Counted from the stretch's first letter, positions 1 through 9,847 are shown. The stretch: DNA of 64,000 nucleotides from Lonsdalea britannica (GCF_002111595.1 NZ_LUTN01000016.1:1-64000); one strand, 5' to 3'. The notes: generated by a model not told the origin, from the letters alone. Numbers and translations are program-made.

Positions 1-15
1 TTAAAATTTTGGTGC

Positions 16-90
16 GCTGATATGGCTCAGTTGGTAGAGCGCACCCTTGGTAAGGGTGAGGTCCCCAGTTCGACTCTGGTATCAGCACCA
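16..90 (+). tRNA. tRNA-Thr (anticodon GGT)
   Basis: The sequence folds as a full cloverleaf. The acceptor arm GCTGATA (16-22) pairs with TATCAGC (80-86), the 3' CCA is encoded (88-90), and the anticodon stem CACCC/GGGTG encloses the loop TTGGTAA, giving anticodon GGT, which reads ACC threonine codons. It sits 50 bp before a 5S gene, as thrV does at the distal end of E. coli rrnD, so it is probably co-transcribed as the last tRNA of an rRNA operon lying left of the window. Confidence 0.96.
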
Positions 91-140
91 CCTCTTAATT
101 AAAGTAATAAAGTAGAGTTCGGCAAAGATTTTAAAGAATT

Positions 141-260
141 TGCCTGGCGGCGATAGCGCGGTGGTCCCACCTGACCCCATGCCGAACTCAGCAGTGAAAC
201 GCCGTAGCGCCGATGGTAGTGTGGGGTCTCCCCATGTGAGAGTAGGGAACTGCCAGGCAT
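141..260 (+). rRNA. rrf: 5S ribosomal RNA
   Basis: This is a 120-nt 5S rRNA. The terminal helix TGCCTGGCGG/CTGCCAGGCA closes the molecule, and the internal segments (CCCACCTGACCCCATGCCGA, GTGGGGTCTCCCCATG) match the enterobacterial 5S core. It follows the tRNA-Thr and precedes a strong terminator, so it is the final gene of an rRNA operon read left to right. The 16S and 23S genes are outside the window. Confidence 0.97.
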
Positions 261-272
261 CAAATCAACGGA

Positions 273-303
273 AAGCCTCTGGTTAACGCCAGAGGCTTTT
301 TCG
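273..303 (+). terminator. rRNA operon terminator
   Basis: GCCTCTGG (275-282) and CCAGAGGC (289-296) form a perfect 8-bp stem with a six-base loop, followed by a T run. This is the usual rho-independent terminator right after the last 5S gene. Confidence 0.93.
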
Positions 304-465
304 TATCTGAATACCTCAAGCTACCCATAAATTTAACTTATTTGACCACCGTAATTAACGATAAATCATTAAGTGTATACATTATTCTTTGCCTGCAAAC
401 GTGATCCTGTTTTACTGTAGATATGTTGGATAGTTGTGTCCTACGAACAGGAGAGAAAAAACCGT

Positions 466-1764
466 ATGACGGGAAATATAAATTCAAAAACATTAACGCC
501 CGGTGAAAATGACTCTCGACAGAGGATCAAGGCAATTGTGGGAGCATCATCAGGGAACTTGGTAGAGTGGTTTGATTTCTACGTATATTCATTTTGTTCT
601 TTATATTTTGCTCACATCTTTTTCCCCTCAGAAAATCCGACTACGCAGCTTCTGCATACCGCGGGTGTGTTCGCCGCTGGTTTCCTGATGCGTCCGATTG
701 GGGGATGGTTGTTTGGATACATTGCTGACAAGTATGGACGCAAGGCGTCGATGCTTATCTCCGTATGTATGATGTGCCTGGGGTCGTTAGTCATCGCCTG
801 CCTACCTGGTTACGAGACCATCGGCACCTGGGCACCGTTGTTGTTGTTGTGTGCTCGTCTCTTTCAGGGGCTGTCCGTTGGTGGGGAATATGGAACCAGC
901 GCTACCTACATGAGCGAAGTTGCAATTGAGGGAAGGAAAGGGTTCTTTGCTTCTTTCCAATATGTCACGTTGATCGGTGGTCAGCTGCTGGCCCTGTTAG
1001 TTGTGGTGATATTGCAACACACTATGCCCTCCGAAAGTTTGTATGCCTGGGGATGGCGTATTCCATTTTTTATTGGCGCTATTCTGGCTGTCGTTGCCTT
1101 ATTCTTGCGTCGTTCGCTGAATGAAACCTCTGATAAAGCTTCTCGCTCACACAAAGACGCGGGCTCTTTGCGTGGATTATGGAATAACCGCAAAGCATTC
1201 TTGATGGTCTTGGGCTTCACCGCCGGTGGGTCGCTCGGTTTCTATACCTATACCACTTACATGCAAAAATATCTCGTCAACACCTCGGGGATGGCGCCTG
1301 AAGTGGCGAGTGGCCTGATGACGTTGGCCCTGTTCGTTTTCATGCTTTTGCAGCCGCTGTTTGGACATTTATCCGACAAGATTGGACGCCGCAATTCGAT
1401 GCTATGCTTCGGCGGATTAATGGCGTTGTTAACGGTGCCGATTCTGACGCTTCTTCAAAGCGTTACCAACCCGGTTATCGCTTTTCTACTAGTCCTGCTG
1501 TCTTTGATTATTGTGAGTTTTTACACGGCAATCAGCGGGATTTTGAAGGCGGAAATGTTTCCCCCCGAAGTTAGAGCGATGGGCGTTGGCTTGTCATATG
1601 CGGTAGCGAACGCATTGTTTGGCGGCTCGGCTGAATACGTTGCGCTCTCACTGAAGTCTCTGGGGTCGGAGAATGCCTTTTTCTGGTACGTATCGGCCAT
1701 GGGCGCGATCTCATTCCTGGTCTCTTTGGGACTACACCGTAAAGGACAAGGTAAGACCCTTTAA
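466..1764 (+). CDS. kgtP: Alpha-ketoglutarate:H+ symporter KgtP
   Basis: A 432-residue major facilitator of the metabolite:H+ symporter family, the same length as E. coli KgtP and collinear with it. It imports 2-oxoglutarate with protons across the inner membrane. The N-terminal [17 protein letters not shown] signature, the loop 2-3 motif [10 protein letters not shown] (mirrored later as [10 protein letters not shown]) and about 12 hydrophobic segments support the call. The open frame extends to a GTG at 436, but ATG 466 has AGGAG at 449-453 and gives the E. coli N-terminus length. Its position downstream of an rRNA operon and facing pssA repeats the E. coli rrnG-kgtP-pssA order. Confidence 0.95.
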   Translation: MTGNINSKTLTPGENDSRQRIKAIVGASSGNLVEWFDFYVYSFCSLYFAHIFFPSENPTTQLLHTAGVFAAGFLMRPIGGWLFGYIADKYGRKASMLISVCMMCLGSLVIACLPGYETIGTWAPLLLLCARLFQGLSVGGEYGTSATYMSEVAIEGRKGFFASFQYVTLIGGQLLALLVVVILQHTMPSESLYAWGWRIPFFIGAILAVVALFLRRSLNETSDKASRSHKDAGSLRGLWNNRKAFLMVLGFTAGGSLGFYTYTTYMQKYLVNTSGMAPEVASGLMTLALFVFMLLQPLFGHLSDKIGRRNSMLCFGGLMALLTVPILTLLQSVTNPVIAFLLVLLSLIIVSFYTAISGILKAEMFPPEVRAMGVGLSYAVANALFGGSAEYVALSLKSLGSENAFFWYVSAMGAISFLVSLGLHRKGQGKTL

Positions 1765-2171
1765 CTCAGCATGAGTCAAAGGCTCCACAAGGCCGATTTA
1801 CGTCATCGGTAGGTCATCGTTTCCCGCGTCACCTCGGCGCGGGAATTAACAAACCTTCTATTCTCAAAGAGAATAAAACCTGTAAACATAACCCACTAAT
1901 TTTATCTGGCAGATATACCTATGCCTTCCAGGTTAAATTTGAATACTTCATTGTTGAGTGGTTATCAGCCTTAAAATAATACTGTGCGTATTTTTACGGC
2001 GTCAGGATGAATTAACCGTTCGCGTTGGGAAGGACTGTCTGAATGACTCGAGACATTATATTACTCAGCGAATCAATTCTTACGAAGATCGGGGGGATGT
2101 CGTTAAGTTGATGGGAGAAAATAAAGGAGAACGACCGTTAACCGGCCGTCATCTGTGCTTTCATCGATATA
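1765..2171. other. kgtP-pssA convergent intergenic region
   Basis: The two flanking genes converge here. A perfect 8-bp hairpin TTCCCGCG (1821-1828)/CGCGGGAA (1837-1844) lies 57 bp after kgtP but lacks a T tract. On the other strand an imperfect hairpin around 2130-2151 followed by T-rich sequence could end pssA. In E. coli the small gene yfiM sits here; I see no equivalent. A 76-codon open frame at 1958-2188 has no recognisable features. Confidence 0.6.
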
Positions 2172-3527
2172 TTACAAAATACGACTAATGAGCTTATCGA
2201 TTCTCACGCGTCGAACACGGCGAATAAGTTTGCGCACTTTAACCGGGTATTGCGCAATGCTTTCCAGCTGCTGATAGCTGCTCAATATATGCGTATTCTC
2301 ACGGATGCAGGCTAGCTCTTTAATTCGCTGTTCCAGCAACTGTTTTTGAGGATCGTGGATCAAAATAGCATTCTCAAGATCCAGTCTCCAGGCGCGCGGA
2401 TTGAGATTGTTGCCGGTTAGCATCTGCCATTTATTATCTACCCACAGTCCTTTTAAGTGGAAGCTGTTATCACCGTCTTTCCATAGACGCACCACCAACT
2501 GACCATTATCGATATATTTTTGTAATCGACTAAGAAAACGTCGGAGGTTGATTTCATAAAGATAAGGCAATGCGCCTATAATCTTGAAGGGCTCACTCTC
2601 AGGAATATAAAAATCATTAGCCGTTTTGTCACCAATGATAATTTCGATCTTTTTACCGCTGCGAAGCAGGTTAATGACGTTTCTGACTAACGGCGCAGGT
2701 AAATTAAAATAAGGAGTACACATCACCAAATGTTGTTCAGTACAGCACATCAAATGATGAATGGTTTTATTTAATGGACTCTGTTTACCCAACCCAACCA
2801 ATGGCGTAATGGCCAGCTGGTTATTATTGTTTGGGAGATTCGGTAAGCGGTAATGAAGGGTGCGTAGCATCTGGCGGAATCGACGGATCGAATTTTTGAT
2901 TTCAGCGGTCTTCGGTCTATCTTTCATATCCAGTCGCTGTATCGCAGATGACGCCAGTAGCCTCTGTACGTAACCTGCCATCGTATCCGCCAGCGGCTTA
3001 TTATCGATCATCTGATATCGGTCGTAGCGGTATTTTTCATGCTGCTGCAAGTAGACATCATTCAGACTGGCACCACTGTACAGCACAGTATCATCAATAA
3101 TGAAACCTTTCAGGTGGAGCACGCCCAAGGCTTCCCGCGTATTAACCGGGACTCCGTAAACAGGAAACTCGATTCCGCCGCTCTGTTCCTTCATCGCCTG
3201 ATACCAGTCTGCATTGGTATTCGCCGCCGCTGCGCCAATACGGCCGCGCTGCGCGCGATGCCAGTCCACCAATACGCGAACATCCAGCTCAGGACGCTGG
3301 CGTTTCGCTTGGTAAAGGGCGGATAAAATTGTCTCGCCGCCGTCATCGTGCTCCAGATATAAAGATACGATGTAGATGCGTTGTTCTGCCTGAAGAATCC
3401 GCTCCACAAGCGTGCGACGGAATTCCTCCGGGCGATGGAGGGTTTGCACGGCGTCGGCTGACTGAGGAATTTTGGGCAGTTGTGCAAGGTGTTGTTGGTA
3501 TTTAGTTCGCTTTAGTTTTGACAACAT
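2172..3527 (-). CDS. pssA: CDP-diacylglycerol-serine O-phosphatidyltransferase PssA
   Basis: A 451-residue phosphatidylserine synthase of the phospholipase D superfamily. It transfers a phosphatidyl group from CDP-diacylglycerol to L-serine, the committed step to phosphatidylethanolamine. Both HKD motifs are present: HLKGFIID in the first half and HLKGLWVD in the second. The basic C-terminus (KVRKLIRRVRRVRIDKLISR) matches the membrane-associating tail of the E. coli protein. The start is the second of two adjacent Met codons, which gives the E. coli length and N-terminus (MLSK). The acetyltransferase gene patZ, which lies next to pssA in E. coli, is missing. Confidence 0.96.
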   Translation of the reverse strand: MLSKLKRTKYQQHLAQLPKIPQSADAVQTLHRPEEFRRTLVERILQAEQRIYIVSLYLEHDDGGETILSALYQAKRQRPELDVRVLVDWHRAQRGRIGAAAANTNADWYQAMKEQSGGIEFPVYGVPVNTREALGVLHLKGFIIDDTVLYSGASLNDVYLQQHEKYRYDRYQMIDNKPLADTMAGYVQRLLASSAIQRLDMKDRPKTAEIKNSIRRFRQMLRTLHYRLPNLPNNNNQLAITPLVGLGKQSPLNKTIHHLMCCTEQHLVMCTPYFNLPAPLVRNVINLLRSGKKIEIIIGDKTANDFYIPESEPFKIIGALPYLYEINLRRFLSRLQKYIDNGQLVVRLWKDGDNSFHLKGLWVDNKWQMLTGNNLNPRAWRLDLENAILIHDPQKQLLEQRIKELACIRENTHILSSYQQLESIAQYPVKVRKLIRRVRRVRIDKLISRIL

Positions 3528-3923
3528 CACAGTGCGATTCTTCTCTTATCATGGTCTGACCGGGCTGGTCATTGAACGTTAAATATGGCCGAATCGGGCA
3601 ATAATAACATCACTTTCCCGCTGTTGTGAGCAGGTTTTGTCTTTTAGTACGGACTCTTTACGTTGGCGATGGCTCGATTCGGTATGGTACTCAAAAGGTT
3701 ATCAAGCACATCCGCCATGTCCGTTCAGCCGAGTCATTTAAGGTATATTGGTTTGTGAGTCACTGTTTTTAAGTCACCCCAGGAGTGAATGTAGGGTGGT
3801 GTCCTTATTCCTTGAATACGTTGAAAATCGGTCTATTCTGATCGATAGAACTCATGATGTGTATATTCATAGTGGCTCGGCCATGAGAGTCTGAACGCGT
3901 ACGTTATCTTCAGTCTTCAGTCT
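3528..3923. other. Gene-free region where patZ would be expected
   Basis: About 395 bp between pssA and tapT, both leftward. In E. coli the 2.7-kb lysine acetyltransferase gene patZ (yfiQ) lies exactly here. I find no frame longer than a few dozen codons and no recognisable remnant. The stretch must hold the pssA promoter. Its left part is moderately AT-rich and its end contains a heptanucleotide repeat (separate entry). Confidence 0.6.
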
Positions 3924-3935
3924 TCAGTCTTCAGT
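3908..3935. repeat. CTTCAGT x4 tandem repeat across the tapT stop codon
   Basis: Four perfect copies of the 7-bp unit CTTCAGT stand head to tail at 3908-3935. The tapT stop codon (complement of 3924-3926) lies inside the array. Because 7 is not a multiple of 3, gain or loss of one unit would change the last residues and the stop of tapT. Confidence 0.9.
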
Positions 3936-4598
3936 ATGGTGAGGTTTTCCCGCCAGATAGCTTTTCCTGAAGTGGTCAAAGTGGTTATTCAGGGTTTGTG
4001 CCGCTGAGTGATCCCCGGCTTGTTCTAAAAGCGCCACGGCAATTTCGGCGGTACACTGCTGGCCCGCCAGACTTGCTTCACGCAATTTATAACGAGACAG
4101 GGCTTCTATACTGAGCGACAGAATAGGCAAATTATCCAGATATGGGCTTTTACGGAACATTTTGCGGGCTTCTGGCCAAGTGCCATCCAACATAATAAAG
4201 AGTGGGGCTTTGCCGGTTTCGGGCAACTGATGAAATACGTCACGTGCCTTATTTTCTTCTTCGGCCAGAAAGACCAGATAAGGTTGATAGTGCGGTGACT
4301 GAATTGCCGCGAGTAGCGCCGGGTTGGGAATTGTGCGCGACCATTGAAAGGCCAACGTATTCGGCAGAATATCCGCTATGAGCCGCCCCGTATTACTGGG
4401 TTTCATGGGTTCAGTATCAAACATGATTAAGCAGAAGCGGCTTCGTGCTTGCTGTGGCACGATGGTGTGACACAGACAACGGATTGCGGGAAGCAGGCAT
4501 CGCTGACACCGAACAACGCGGCTGCCGCGGGCGTTAAAAGGACGAGTGGCGAGCGCTAAACGCTTTTCGCGTAGTTGAAGGACTGCGTTTTCAGTCAT
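3924..4598 (-). CDS. tapT: tRNA-uridine aminocarboxypropyltransferase TapT (DTW domain)
   Basis: A 224-residue DTW-domain enzyme, formerly YfiP, that moves the 3-amino-3-carboxypropyl group of S-adenosylmethionine to U47 of tRNA (acp3U47). Seen in the sequence are an N-terminal cysteine cluster (CQRCLLPAIRCLC), the SAM-associated MKPSNTGRL segment and the family-defining DGTWPEA motif. The start is placed at MTENAVLQLR, identical to the E. coli N-terminus; four further in-frame codons upstream are possible. It lies 82 bp downstream of trxC on the same strand, probably one transcript. The C-terminus ends within a CTTCAGT tandem repeat and is about 8 residues shorter than in E. coli. Confidence 0.93.
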   Translation of the reverse strand: MTENAVLQLREKRLALATRPFNARGSRVVRCQRCLLPAIRCLCHTIVPQQARSRFCLIMFDTEPMKPSNTGRLIADILPNTLAFQWSRTIPNPALLAAIQSPHYQPYLVFLAEEENKARDVFHQLPETGKAPLFIMLDGTWPEARKMFRKSPYLDNLPILSLSIEALSRYKLREASLAGQQCTAEIAVALLEQAGDHSAAQTLNNHFDHFRKSYLAGKPHHTED

Positions 4599-4680
4599 GG
4601 GGCCCCGCAAAAAGACGCCATTCTAATCGAGCTATCGCGGGACCAGAAGCCCCGCAGAATGAAATCGCCTAGCAGCCACG

Positions 4681-5100
4681 TTAGAGTGATTCTTCCAACC
4701 AGCTTTCGAATGGCGCTTTTGGCATCGCGCCGTTCAACATATCTACCATCTGCCCATTCTTGAAAATCATAATCGTAGGAATGGTGCGAATACGGAAACG
4801 TTCGCTTAACTCGGGTTCAGCTTCGGTGTTCACTTTCAAAAAGCGGATTTTGCCGCCGTTTTCTTCTGCTACGCTGCTATACACGGGGGCGAAATTAACA
4901 CACGGCCCGCACCATGGCGCCCAGAAATCAATGACGACGGGAAGATCGTCTTTAAGTAACTTATCAAGCGTTTTGGCCGTGGCATTGATCACTTCTCCTT
5001 TGAATAGCGTCTCCCCGCAACGTCCGCAGGTGGCGTTATCTTCAATGCGCGTTTCCGCCAGGCGGTTAGTAGTGTGGCACGATGCACAAACCGTATTCAT
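4681..5100 (-). CDS. trxC: Thioredoxin 2 TrxC
   Basis: A 139-residue zinc-binding thioredoxin that reduces disulfides in cytosolic proteins, typically under OxyR control in enterobacteria. Two N-terminal CxxC pairs (C5/C8 and C25/C28) form the zinc site, and the redox-active WCGPC has its cysteines at 64 and 67. The length equals that of E. coli TrxC. It is divergent from yfiF across about 245 bp and is followed by tapT, as in E. coli. Confidence 0.96.
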   Translation of the reverse strand: MNTVCASCHTTNRLAETRIEDNATCGRCGETLFKGEVINATAKTLDKLLKDDLPVVIDFWAPWCGPCVNFAPVYSSVAEENGGKIRFLKVNTEAEPELSERFRIRTIPTIMIFKNGQMVDMLNGAMPKAPFESWLEESL

Positions 5101-5345
5101 AACAAGGCCTCAATAATCAAAGGACTAACATGAGTCAGCGAGCTGTTAAACGTTACCGCCGCGTGCGTATAAAAAGGCTAGCTGGCGGCGATGTTGAGTG
5201 TGGCTTCAGTATCGTGACCGGAACCTGATGGAACAACGTGGTTTACTCAATGGCTACAATAGTTCCTGACTTTTATGTGTCGTTCGGTAGCTAAGCGATG
5301 GGACATAAGGTACTCTTCGCGGCGAGCGCGTAGGTGGAGAAAAAG

Positions 5346-6434
5346 ATGAGCGATTCATTTAGTGGGAAAGGCGGCAAGGTCCGCGTGATGTACGTCCGCA
5401 GCAGCGATGAGGACGATAAAAAGGATAAGAATTCACGTTCGTCGGATACGCGACGTCCGAGCGGCGACAGTCGGGATAAAAAACCGCGCGACAAACGTGC
5501 GCCCGGATCGCGCGATGGCGGCGGTCGTGACGAAGGTTCGAAATGGCGCGGAGAGAAGCGTCAGGAAGAACGCCCAGCTCGTCGAGAATCGACAGGGGAG
5601 TACGATTCTCCCTGGAAAACTGTTTCACGTAGTCCCGATGCTGCGCCTGACCACGGTGGTATTGTAGGTAAAAGTCAGTTAGATCCTGCGCAGTTGCGCC
5701 GCCAGCGGGCAGAAGAAACTCGCGTCTATGGTGAAAATGCCTGTCAGGCGCTGTTTAAAAGCCGGCCTGAGTCAATCGTTCGAGCCTGGTTTTTGCAAGA
5801 AGTTACTCCGCGTTTTCGCGATGCGCTGCGTTGGATGGCGGCAAACCGTAAGGCGTATCATGTTGTTGATGACGAAGAGCTGACCAAAGCCTCCGGCACC
5901 GATCATCATGGCGGCGTTTGTTTCCTGATCAAGAAGCGTCGTGGCACTGAGGTGAAAGATTACCTGAGTAAAGCTGGCGAGAAAGACTGTGTTTTGGCGC
6001 TGGAAGAAGTGGGTAATCCGCATAACCTGGGGGGGATTATTCGTAGCTGTGCGCATTTCGGCGTGCGTGGCGTTTTAGTCCGTGATGCAGCGATACTGGA
6101 ATCCGGTGCGGCAGTGCGTACGGCAGAAGGTGGTGCTGAACATGTGAAAGCCATCAGTACCGAAGGGTTGATAGATGCGTTGGAGGAATTCCGACGTGCC
6201 GGGTACACCATCGTCACCACGTCCAGTCACAAAGGCACACCTTTATCGGGGGCCACATTACCTGCCAAAACGGTGATCGTTTTGGGTGAAGAGGGTGATG
6301 GTTTGACAGACGGAGCTTGGGAACAAGGCGGCGTGAAGGTGTCTATCGACGGAACCGGTAAGGTCGAGAGCCTGAATATTTCTGTTGCGACCGGTATCCT
6401 GCTGGCGGAATGGTGGCGTCAGAATCAAGGCTGA
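5346..6434 (+). CDS. yfiF: SpoU-family RNA methyltransferase YfiF
   Basis: A 362-residue SPOUT (TrmH/SpoU-type) 2'-O-methyltransferase homologue; its RNA target is not established. The first 110 residues are a highly charged, low-complexity tail rich in R, K, D and S. The middle carries the substrate-binding fold, and the C-terminal half carries the three SpoU motifs: [28 protein letters not shown] and [17 protein letters not shown], which form the SAM-binding knot. ATG 5346 is preceded by GGTGGAGA; an upstream GTG at 5334 is possible but less likely. A strong terminator follows. In E. coli yfiF is likewise divergent from trxC. Confidence 0.92.
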   Translation: MSDSFSGKGGKVRVMYVRSSDEDDKKDKNSRSSDTRRPSGDSRDKKPRDKRAPGSRDGGGRDEGSKWRGEKRQEERPARRESTGEYDSPWKTVSRSPDAAPDHGGIVGKSQLDPAQLRRQRAEETRVYGENACQALFKSRPESIVRAWFLQEVTPRFRDALRWMAANRKAYHVVDDEELTKASGTDHHGGVCFLIKKRRGTEVKDYLSKAGEKDCVLALEEVGNPHNLGGIIRSCAHFGVRGVLVRDAAILESGAAVRTAEGGAEHVKAISTEGLIDALEEFRRAGYTIVTTSSHKGTPLSGATLPAKTVIVLGEEGDGLTDGAWEQGGVKVSIDGTGKVESLNISVATGILLAEWWRQNQG

Positions 6435-6468
6435 ACGGTGACATCCTGTTTTTAAGCGTGATATAGTG

Positions 6469-6506
6469 AAGGCCAGTCAGTGTCACCTGACTGGCCTTCT
6501 TTTTTG
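6469..6506 (+). terminator. yfiF terminator
   Basis: AAGGCCAGTCAG (6469-6480) pairs with CTGACTGGCCTT (6487-6498) in a perfect 12-bp stem with a six-base loop, followed by CTTTTTTT. It ends yfiF before the oppositely oriented levansucrase gene. Confidence 0.95.
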
Positions 6507-6581
6507 GCACCCTCGCCGGGCATGGCTAGGTGCCGGTCAACATTGAAGTGCTGAGTATGGCCCACATGAGTGGGTCATTCT

Positions 6582-7862
6582 TTACAGCGTTTTCACATCC
6601 AGTTCCGGCGGAATGTAGCCGTAATCCAGTTCTTCAACCACGAAGCTACGAGAGCCGATGAATTTGATCTTCACGGTCGGTGCTTCAGTCCCACCAATAC
6701 GATATTCCATACCGGTCGTTTCCACATCGGTAGGCACGCTGTCGATGAAGGACGTTACCAGGCCGTTAGGCATGACATAGTGTGAATAAGTCTGGTAAGG
6801 CTGGCTGGAAGGGTTACCCAGAACCAGACCAGAACCGTTCATCGGCTCATACTGGCCAAACAGCTCGTCGCTCAGGAAGCCGTAAACACCATCCGGACCG
6901 GTCAGGCCGTCAGCATAGGTATACGTGTGGCTGATGGTCATCAGGTAGTACTGGTCGTCCTGGAATACGAAGTGAGGACGTTCGGTCTGATCGTTGACGC
7001 CAACAGCGGTAACCAGCGGCGGTAACAGTTCCCATTGGTCGCCATCTTCATCCAGCGCAACAGCAATACCGATACAACCCGTCTGGTAGCGTGAGCCACC
7101 CACTTCTTCGTAACCCGGCGGTACATCACCCAGTTCGTCATCACCGACGACATGAGAACCACGAACACCAGCAACGTTACCTTCGAACAGCATGTACAGC
7201 TTGCCGCTTTTCGGGTCACGGAACGGCCATGGATCGCGGAAGGCCCAGTACTGGTTTTGTTCTTCAGTCTGGTAAATCGCGCCATCGGCGTCGAACAGGC
7301 TGAATACTTTGTTGAAGCCGACCATTTCCACGCCGGTGGACGTCGTTACAACACGACCACGTACTTTGGATACGGTTGAACCAGGAGTCACCGCGGTGTA
7401 GTAGAATGCGATGTCGCCTTTTTCATTCAGCAGAATGGGAGAACCAGCCCATTCGCGAGTGGTAGGAGAAACGCCTTCAGCCATCATGCGGCCACCGAAG
7501 GTCCAATCTTTACTGTTACGTGAGAACCAGTAGCAGATCTTTGCGCGACCGTGGCGGTCGTTCCAGTCAAGAGAGATGTTGTAGTTGCCGTTTTCATCCA
7601 GGTAAGCAGGGTTGTCTTCTTGACGATCCGCGGTCAGGGTGAAAATGACTGACCAGCCATCGACTGACACAGTGTGACCGTTAATATCACGCAGCGGCAT
7701 GGTATCCCAGATGAATACGTCGTCGCTCATGGTTTTAAAGTCGGCACTGACCAAAGGCTGAGTGGTCGTCGGATCGTCGAAGGTGACTTTCAACGCATCG
7801 GCACGAGTCCAGATTGTCGGTTTGTAAGCGGGGGTGGCTTTCAGTTCTTTACGAATGGCCAT
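6582..7862 (-). CDS. lsc: Levansucrase (GH68 fructosyltransferase)
   Basis: A 426-residue GH68 enzyme that splits sucrose and polymerises the fructose into levan, releasing glucose. It aligns end to end with the 415-residue Erwinia amylovora Lsc. The catalytic triad is complete: nucleophile D53 in IWDTMP, transition-state stabiliser D210 in FRDP, and acid/base E294 in TERPHF. No signal peptide is visible, as in the Erwinia enzyme, so release is by an unconventional route. The start at 7862 is preceded by CAGGAGA; the frame stays open for 29 codons upstream but reads through the promoter. It is a single gene between yfiF and emrB with no sucrose-transport neighbours. The promoter carries two LexA-type boxes (separate entry). 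Confidence 0.95.
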   Translation of the reverse strand: MAIRKELKATPAYKPTIWTRADALKVTFDDPTTTQPLVSADFKTMSDDVFIWDTMPLRDINGHTVSVDGWSVIFTLTADRQEDNPAYLDENGNYNISLDWNDRHGRAKICYWFSRNSKDWTFGGRMMAEGVSPTTREWAGSPILLNEKGDIAFYYTAVTPGSTVSKVRGRVVTTSTGVEMVGFNKVFSLFDADGAIYQTEEQNQYWAFRDPWPFRDPKSGKLYMLFEGNVAGVRGSHVVGDDELGDVPPGYEEVGGSRYQTGCIGIAVALDEDGDQWELLPPLVTAVGVNDQTERPHFVFQDDQYYLMTISHTYTYADGLTGPDGVYGFLSDELFGQYEPMNGSGLVLGNPSSQPYQTYSHYVMPNGLVTSFIDSVPTDVETTGMEYRIGGTEAPTVKIKFIGSRSFVVEELDYGYIPPELDVKTL

Positions 7863-7895
7863 GGTGTATCTCCTGTAAAAGTGAGTGATTTGTTT

Positions 7896-7949
7896 TACTG
7901 TATGTCTGTACAGTGCTGATACTATATACAGTATGTTTCTGGCGTTCAA
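7896..7949 (-). promoter_or_regulatory. Levansucrase promoter with two LexA-type boxes
   Basis: On the minus strand a -35 TTGAAC (complement of 7944-7949) and a -10 TATAGT (complement of 7921-7926) are exactly 17 bp apart. Two CTG-N10-CAG palindromes lie at 7916-7931, overlapping the -10, and at 7898-7913, just downstream. In the minus orientation they read CTGTATATAGTATCAG and CTGTACAGACATACAG, both close to the enterobacterial LexA consensus CTG(TA)5CAG, and flanking TA/TA bases also match partly. The boxes are 2 bp apart and end 36 bp before the start codon. Paired boxes at and after the -10 are the layout of colicin-type promoters. LexA binding is inferred from sequence only. Confidence 0.78.
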
Positions 7950-8241
7950 TGCTAATTTGATAATTTTAACTGATTTGGGCTTATTGTTTTAAAATGACGT
8001 TTTTGTGGTTTTTTGTTTTTCTTTTTGGCGATTTAATGAGTTCTTTTTGGGGTTTTATTCTGAGGTGGTTTCGTTTTTGCTCATTTTGAGATTGGAGATA
8101 ACGAAATGCGTCGAGCTGCTATAGATGGGAAGGATGTAGTTGGCCAAGGCGGTTTAGAGGATGAAGTGACGGTAAAATAGAAGGTTAAACGGTGTGGCTA
8201 ACGCCGGATTGCGAATCGAGTAACGTCTCTCTTAGTCAAAG
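7950..8241. other. Gene-free region upstream of the levansucrase gene
   Basis: About 290 bp. The part nearest the promoter (7955-8090) is strikingly T-rich on the plus strand, so it is A-rich upstream of the levansucrase -35 and could act as an UP element or H-NS target. No coding frame or repeat is recognised. The luxS and gshA genes that follow emrB in E. coli are not here. Confidence 0.5.
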
Positions 8242-8271
8242 ACAAAAATGCCGTCCCCAAAGAGGACGGCA
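8242..8271 (-). terminator. emrAB terminator
   Basis: On the minus strand GCCGTCC (complement of 8264-8270) pairs with GGACGGC (complement of 8250-8256), followed by ATTTTTG. It lies 25 bp beyond the emrB stop and fits a rho-independent terminator of the mprA-emrAB unit. Confidence 0.88.
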
Positions 8272-8295
8272 CGGTAATCAGACGCTGCAATTGGC

Positions 8296-9845
8296 TTAGT
8301 GCGCGCCGCCACCCCCTCCGGCACTGCCAAAGGGGGGACGAGCGAACCATACCAACACAATCAGCACGATAAATATTGCCGCTGCGGCCCAAAAGATCTC
8401 GTTTGCAGCAATGATTAGGCCTTGCCCGGTAATCTGTTGAGCAAGATAAGAAGAGACCTGCTGCTGTGTAAGCCCTAAAGCCTCCATTTGCTGATAGACC
8501 TGCTGTGCAATCGGATTATAAGGCGACACGGATTCCGTCAACTGAGCGTGATGTAGCGCTTCTCGCCGCTCCCAAAGCGTGGTTGTCAGCGATGTTCCGA
8601 TGGAGCCCGCGAGGGTACGCGAGAAGTTGAACAAACTGGATGCTGCCGCCAATCGCTCTGGCCCGAGCCCTGACAAGGTAATCGTCGTCAAAGGCATAAA
8701 GAAGCACGCCACCGCAAATCCCTGTACGAACTGAGGCCAGGCCGAAGCCGCGAAGTCCATGCCCGGTTCAAAGGTATAGGTACGCCAATAGAAGCAGACG
8801 GCGTACATCACAAAGCTGAAGCTGACCAGATAGCGCATATCCAGACGCGGCGCGAAGCGACCGATGAGCGGCGACAATAGCACTGGCATCAGCCGACGGG
8901 GGCCGATGCCAATCCTGCCCAGGTAGCGGTATAGCCATAAACTTCCTGCAATAGCTGCGGCATAAGAACGATGGCACCGAAATAGAACATAAATGCCAGG
9001 CTGGTGCACAGGCAGCCAATGGTGAAGTTACGGGATTTAAAGAGGGAGAGGTCGACGACCGGATTATCATCCGTTAGCTCCCATACTACGAGGAACACCA
9101 GAGCTATAACCGCGACGACGCATAGCGTGATGATCTCAGTAGAGTTAAACCAGTCCAGCTCCTTTCCACGATCAAGCATCATTTGCAGGCAGCCCACGCC
9201 CAACACCAGCAGCACCAGACCGATAGAGTCTATCGGCCTGATCGTGACCGCTGTCTCACGTCCGCGCAGCAGCTGCAACGTCAGCACCACCACCAGCACG
9301 CCCAGCGGAATATTGATAAAGAAAATCCATCCCCAATGGTAGTTGTCGCTGATCCAACCGCCGAGGATCGGACCGAAAATCGGCGCGACGACGACGGTCA
9401 TCGACCACAGCGCCAGTGCGATACTGCGTTTCGCCGGAGGATAGTTGTTCAATAGCAGGCTTTGCGACAATGGGATGATCGGGCCTGCAACCAGTCCTTG
9501 CAGGACACGGAAGAAGATCAACATTTCCAGGCTGTTGGAGATACCGCACAGCCAGGACATCAGCGCAAACAGTCCCGTGGCCCAGACGAAAAGGCGAACT
9601 TCGCCAAAGCGTTTCGCCAGCCAACCGGTAATCGGAATAGAAATGGCGTTCGCCACCCCGAAGGAGGTGATCACCCAGGTGCCCTGAGAGTTGGATGACC
9701 CCAGATTGCCGGCAATCGTCGGGATCGCTACGTTGGCGATGGTCGAATCCAGTACCTGCATGAAGGTGGCCAACGCGAGCGCGATGGTCAACAAGGCCAG
9801 CTGTATTCCCTCTAGCGGTTTCTTCTGCACGTGTTTATCCCTCAT
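8296..9845 (-). pseudogene. emrB: emrB, multidrug efflux MFS transporter, single frameshift
   Basis: Inner-membrane proton-driven exporter of the DHA2 family (14 TM). With EmrA and TolC it expels hydrophobic uncouplers and antibiotics. The first frame (9845 to stop at 8889) gives 318 residues, from the N-terminus through VYGYTATWAGLASAPVG; the next frame (from about 8894) continues LMPVLLSPLIGRFAPRLDM to the glycine-rich GGGGGAH terminus. Together they match E. coli EmrB (512 aa) without loss. One base is missing near 8890-8893: GTC GGC TGA TGC should read GTC GGC CTG ATG. Either the gene is dead (truncated after about TM 8-9) or this is a consensus error. The gene starts 2 bp after emrA. Confidence 0.9.
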
Positions 9846-9847
9846 GC

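Noticed and set aside
1958..2188. A 76-codon frame in the yfiM position
   Set aside because: The sequence shows neither the lipobox nor any segment expected for YfiM, and it overlaps the pssA end.
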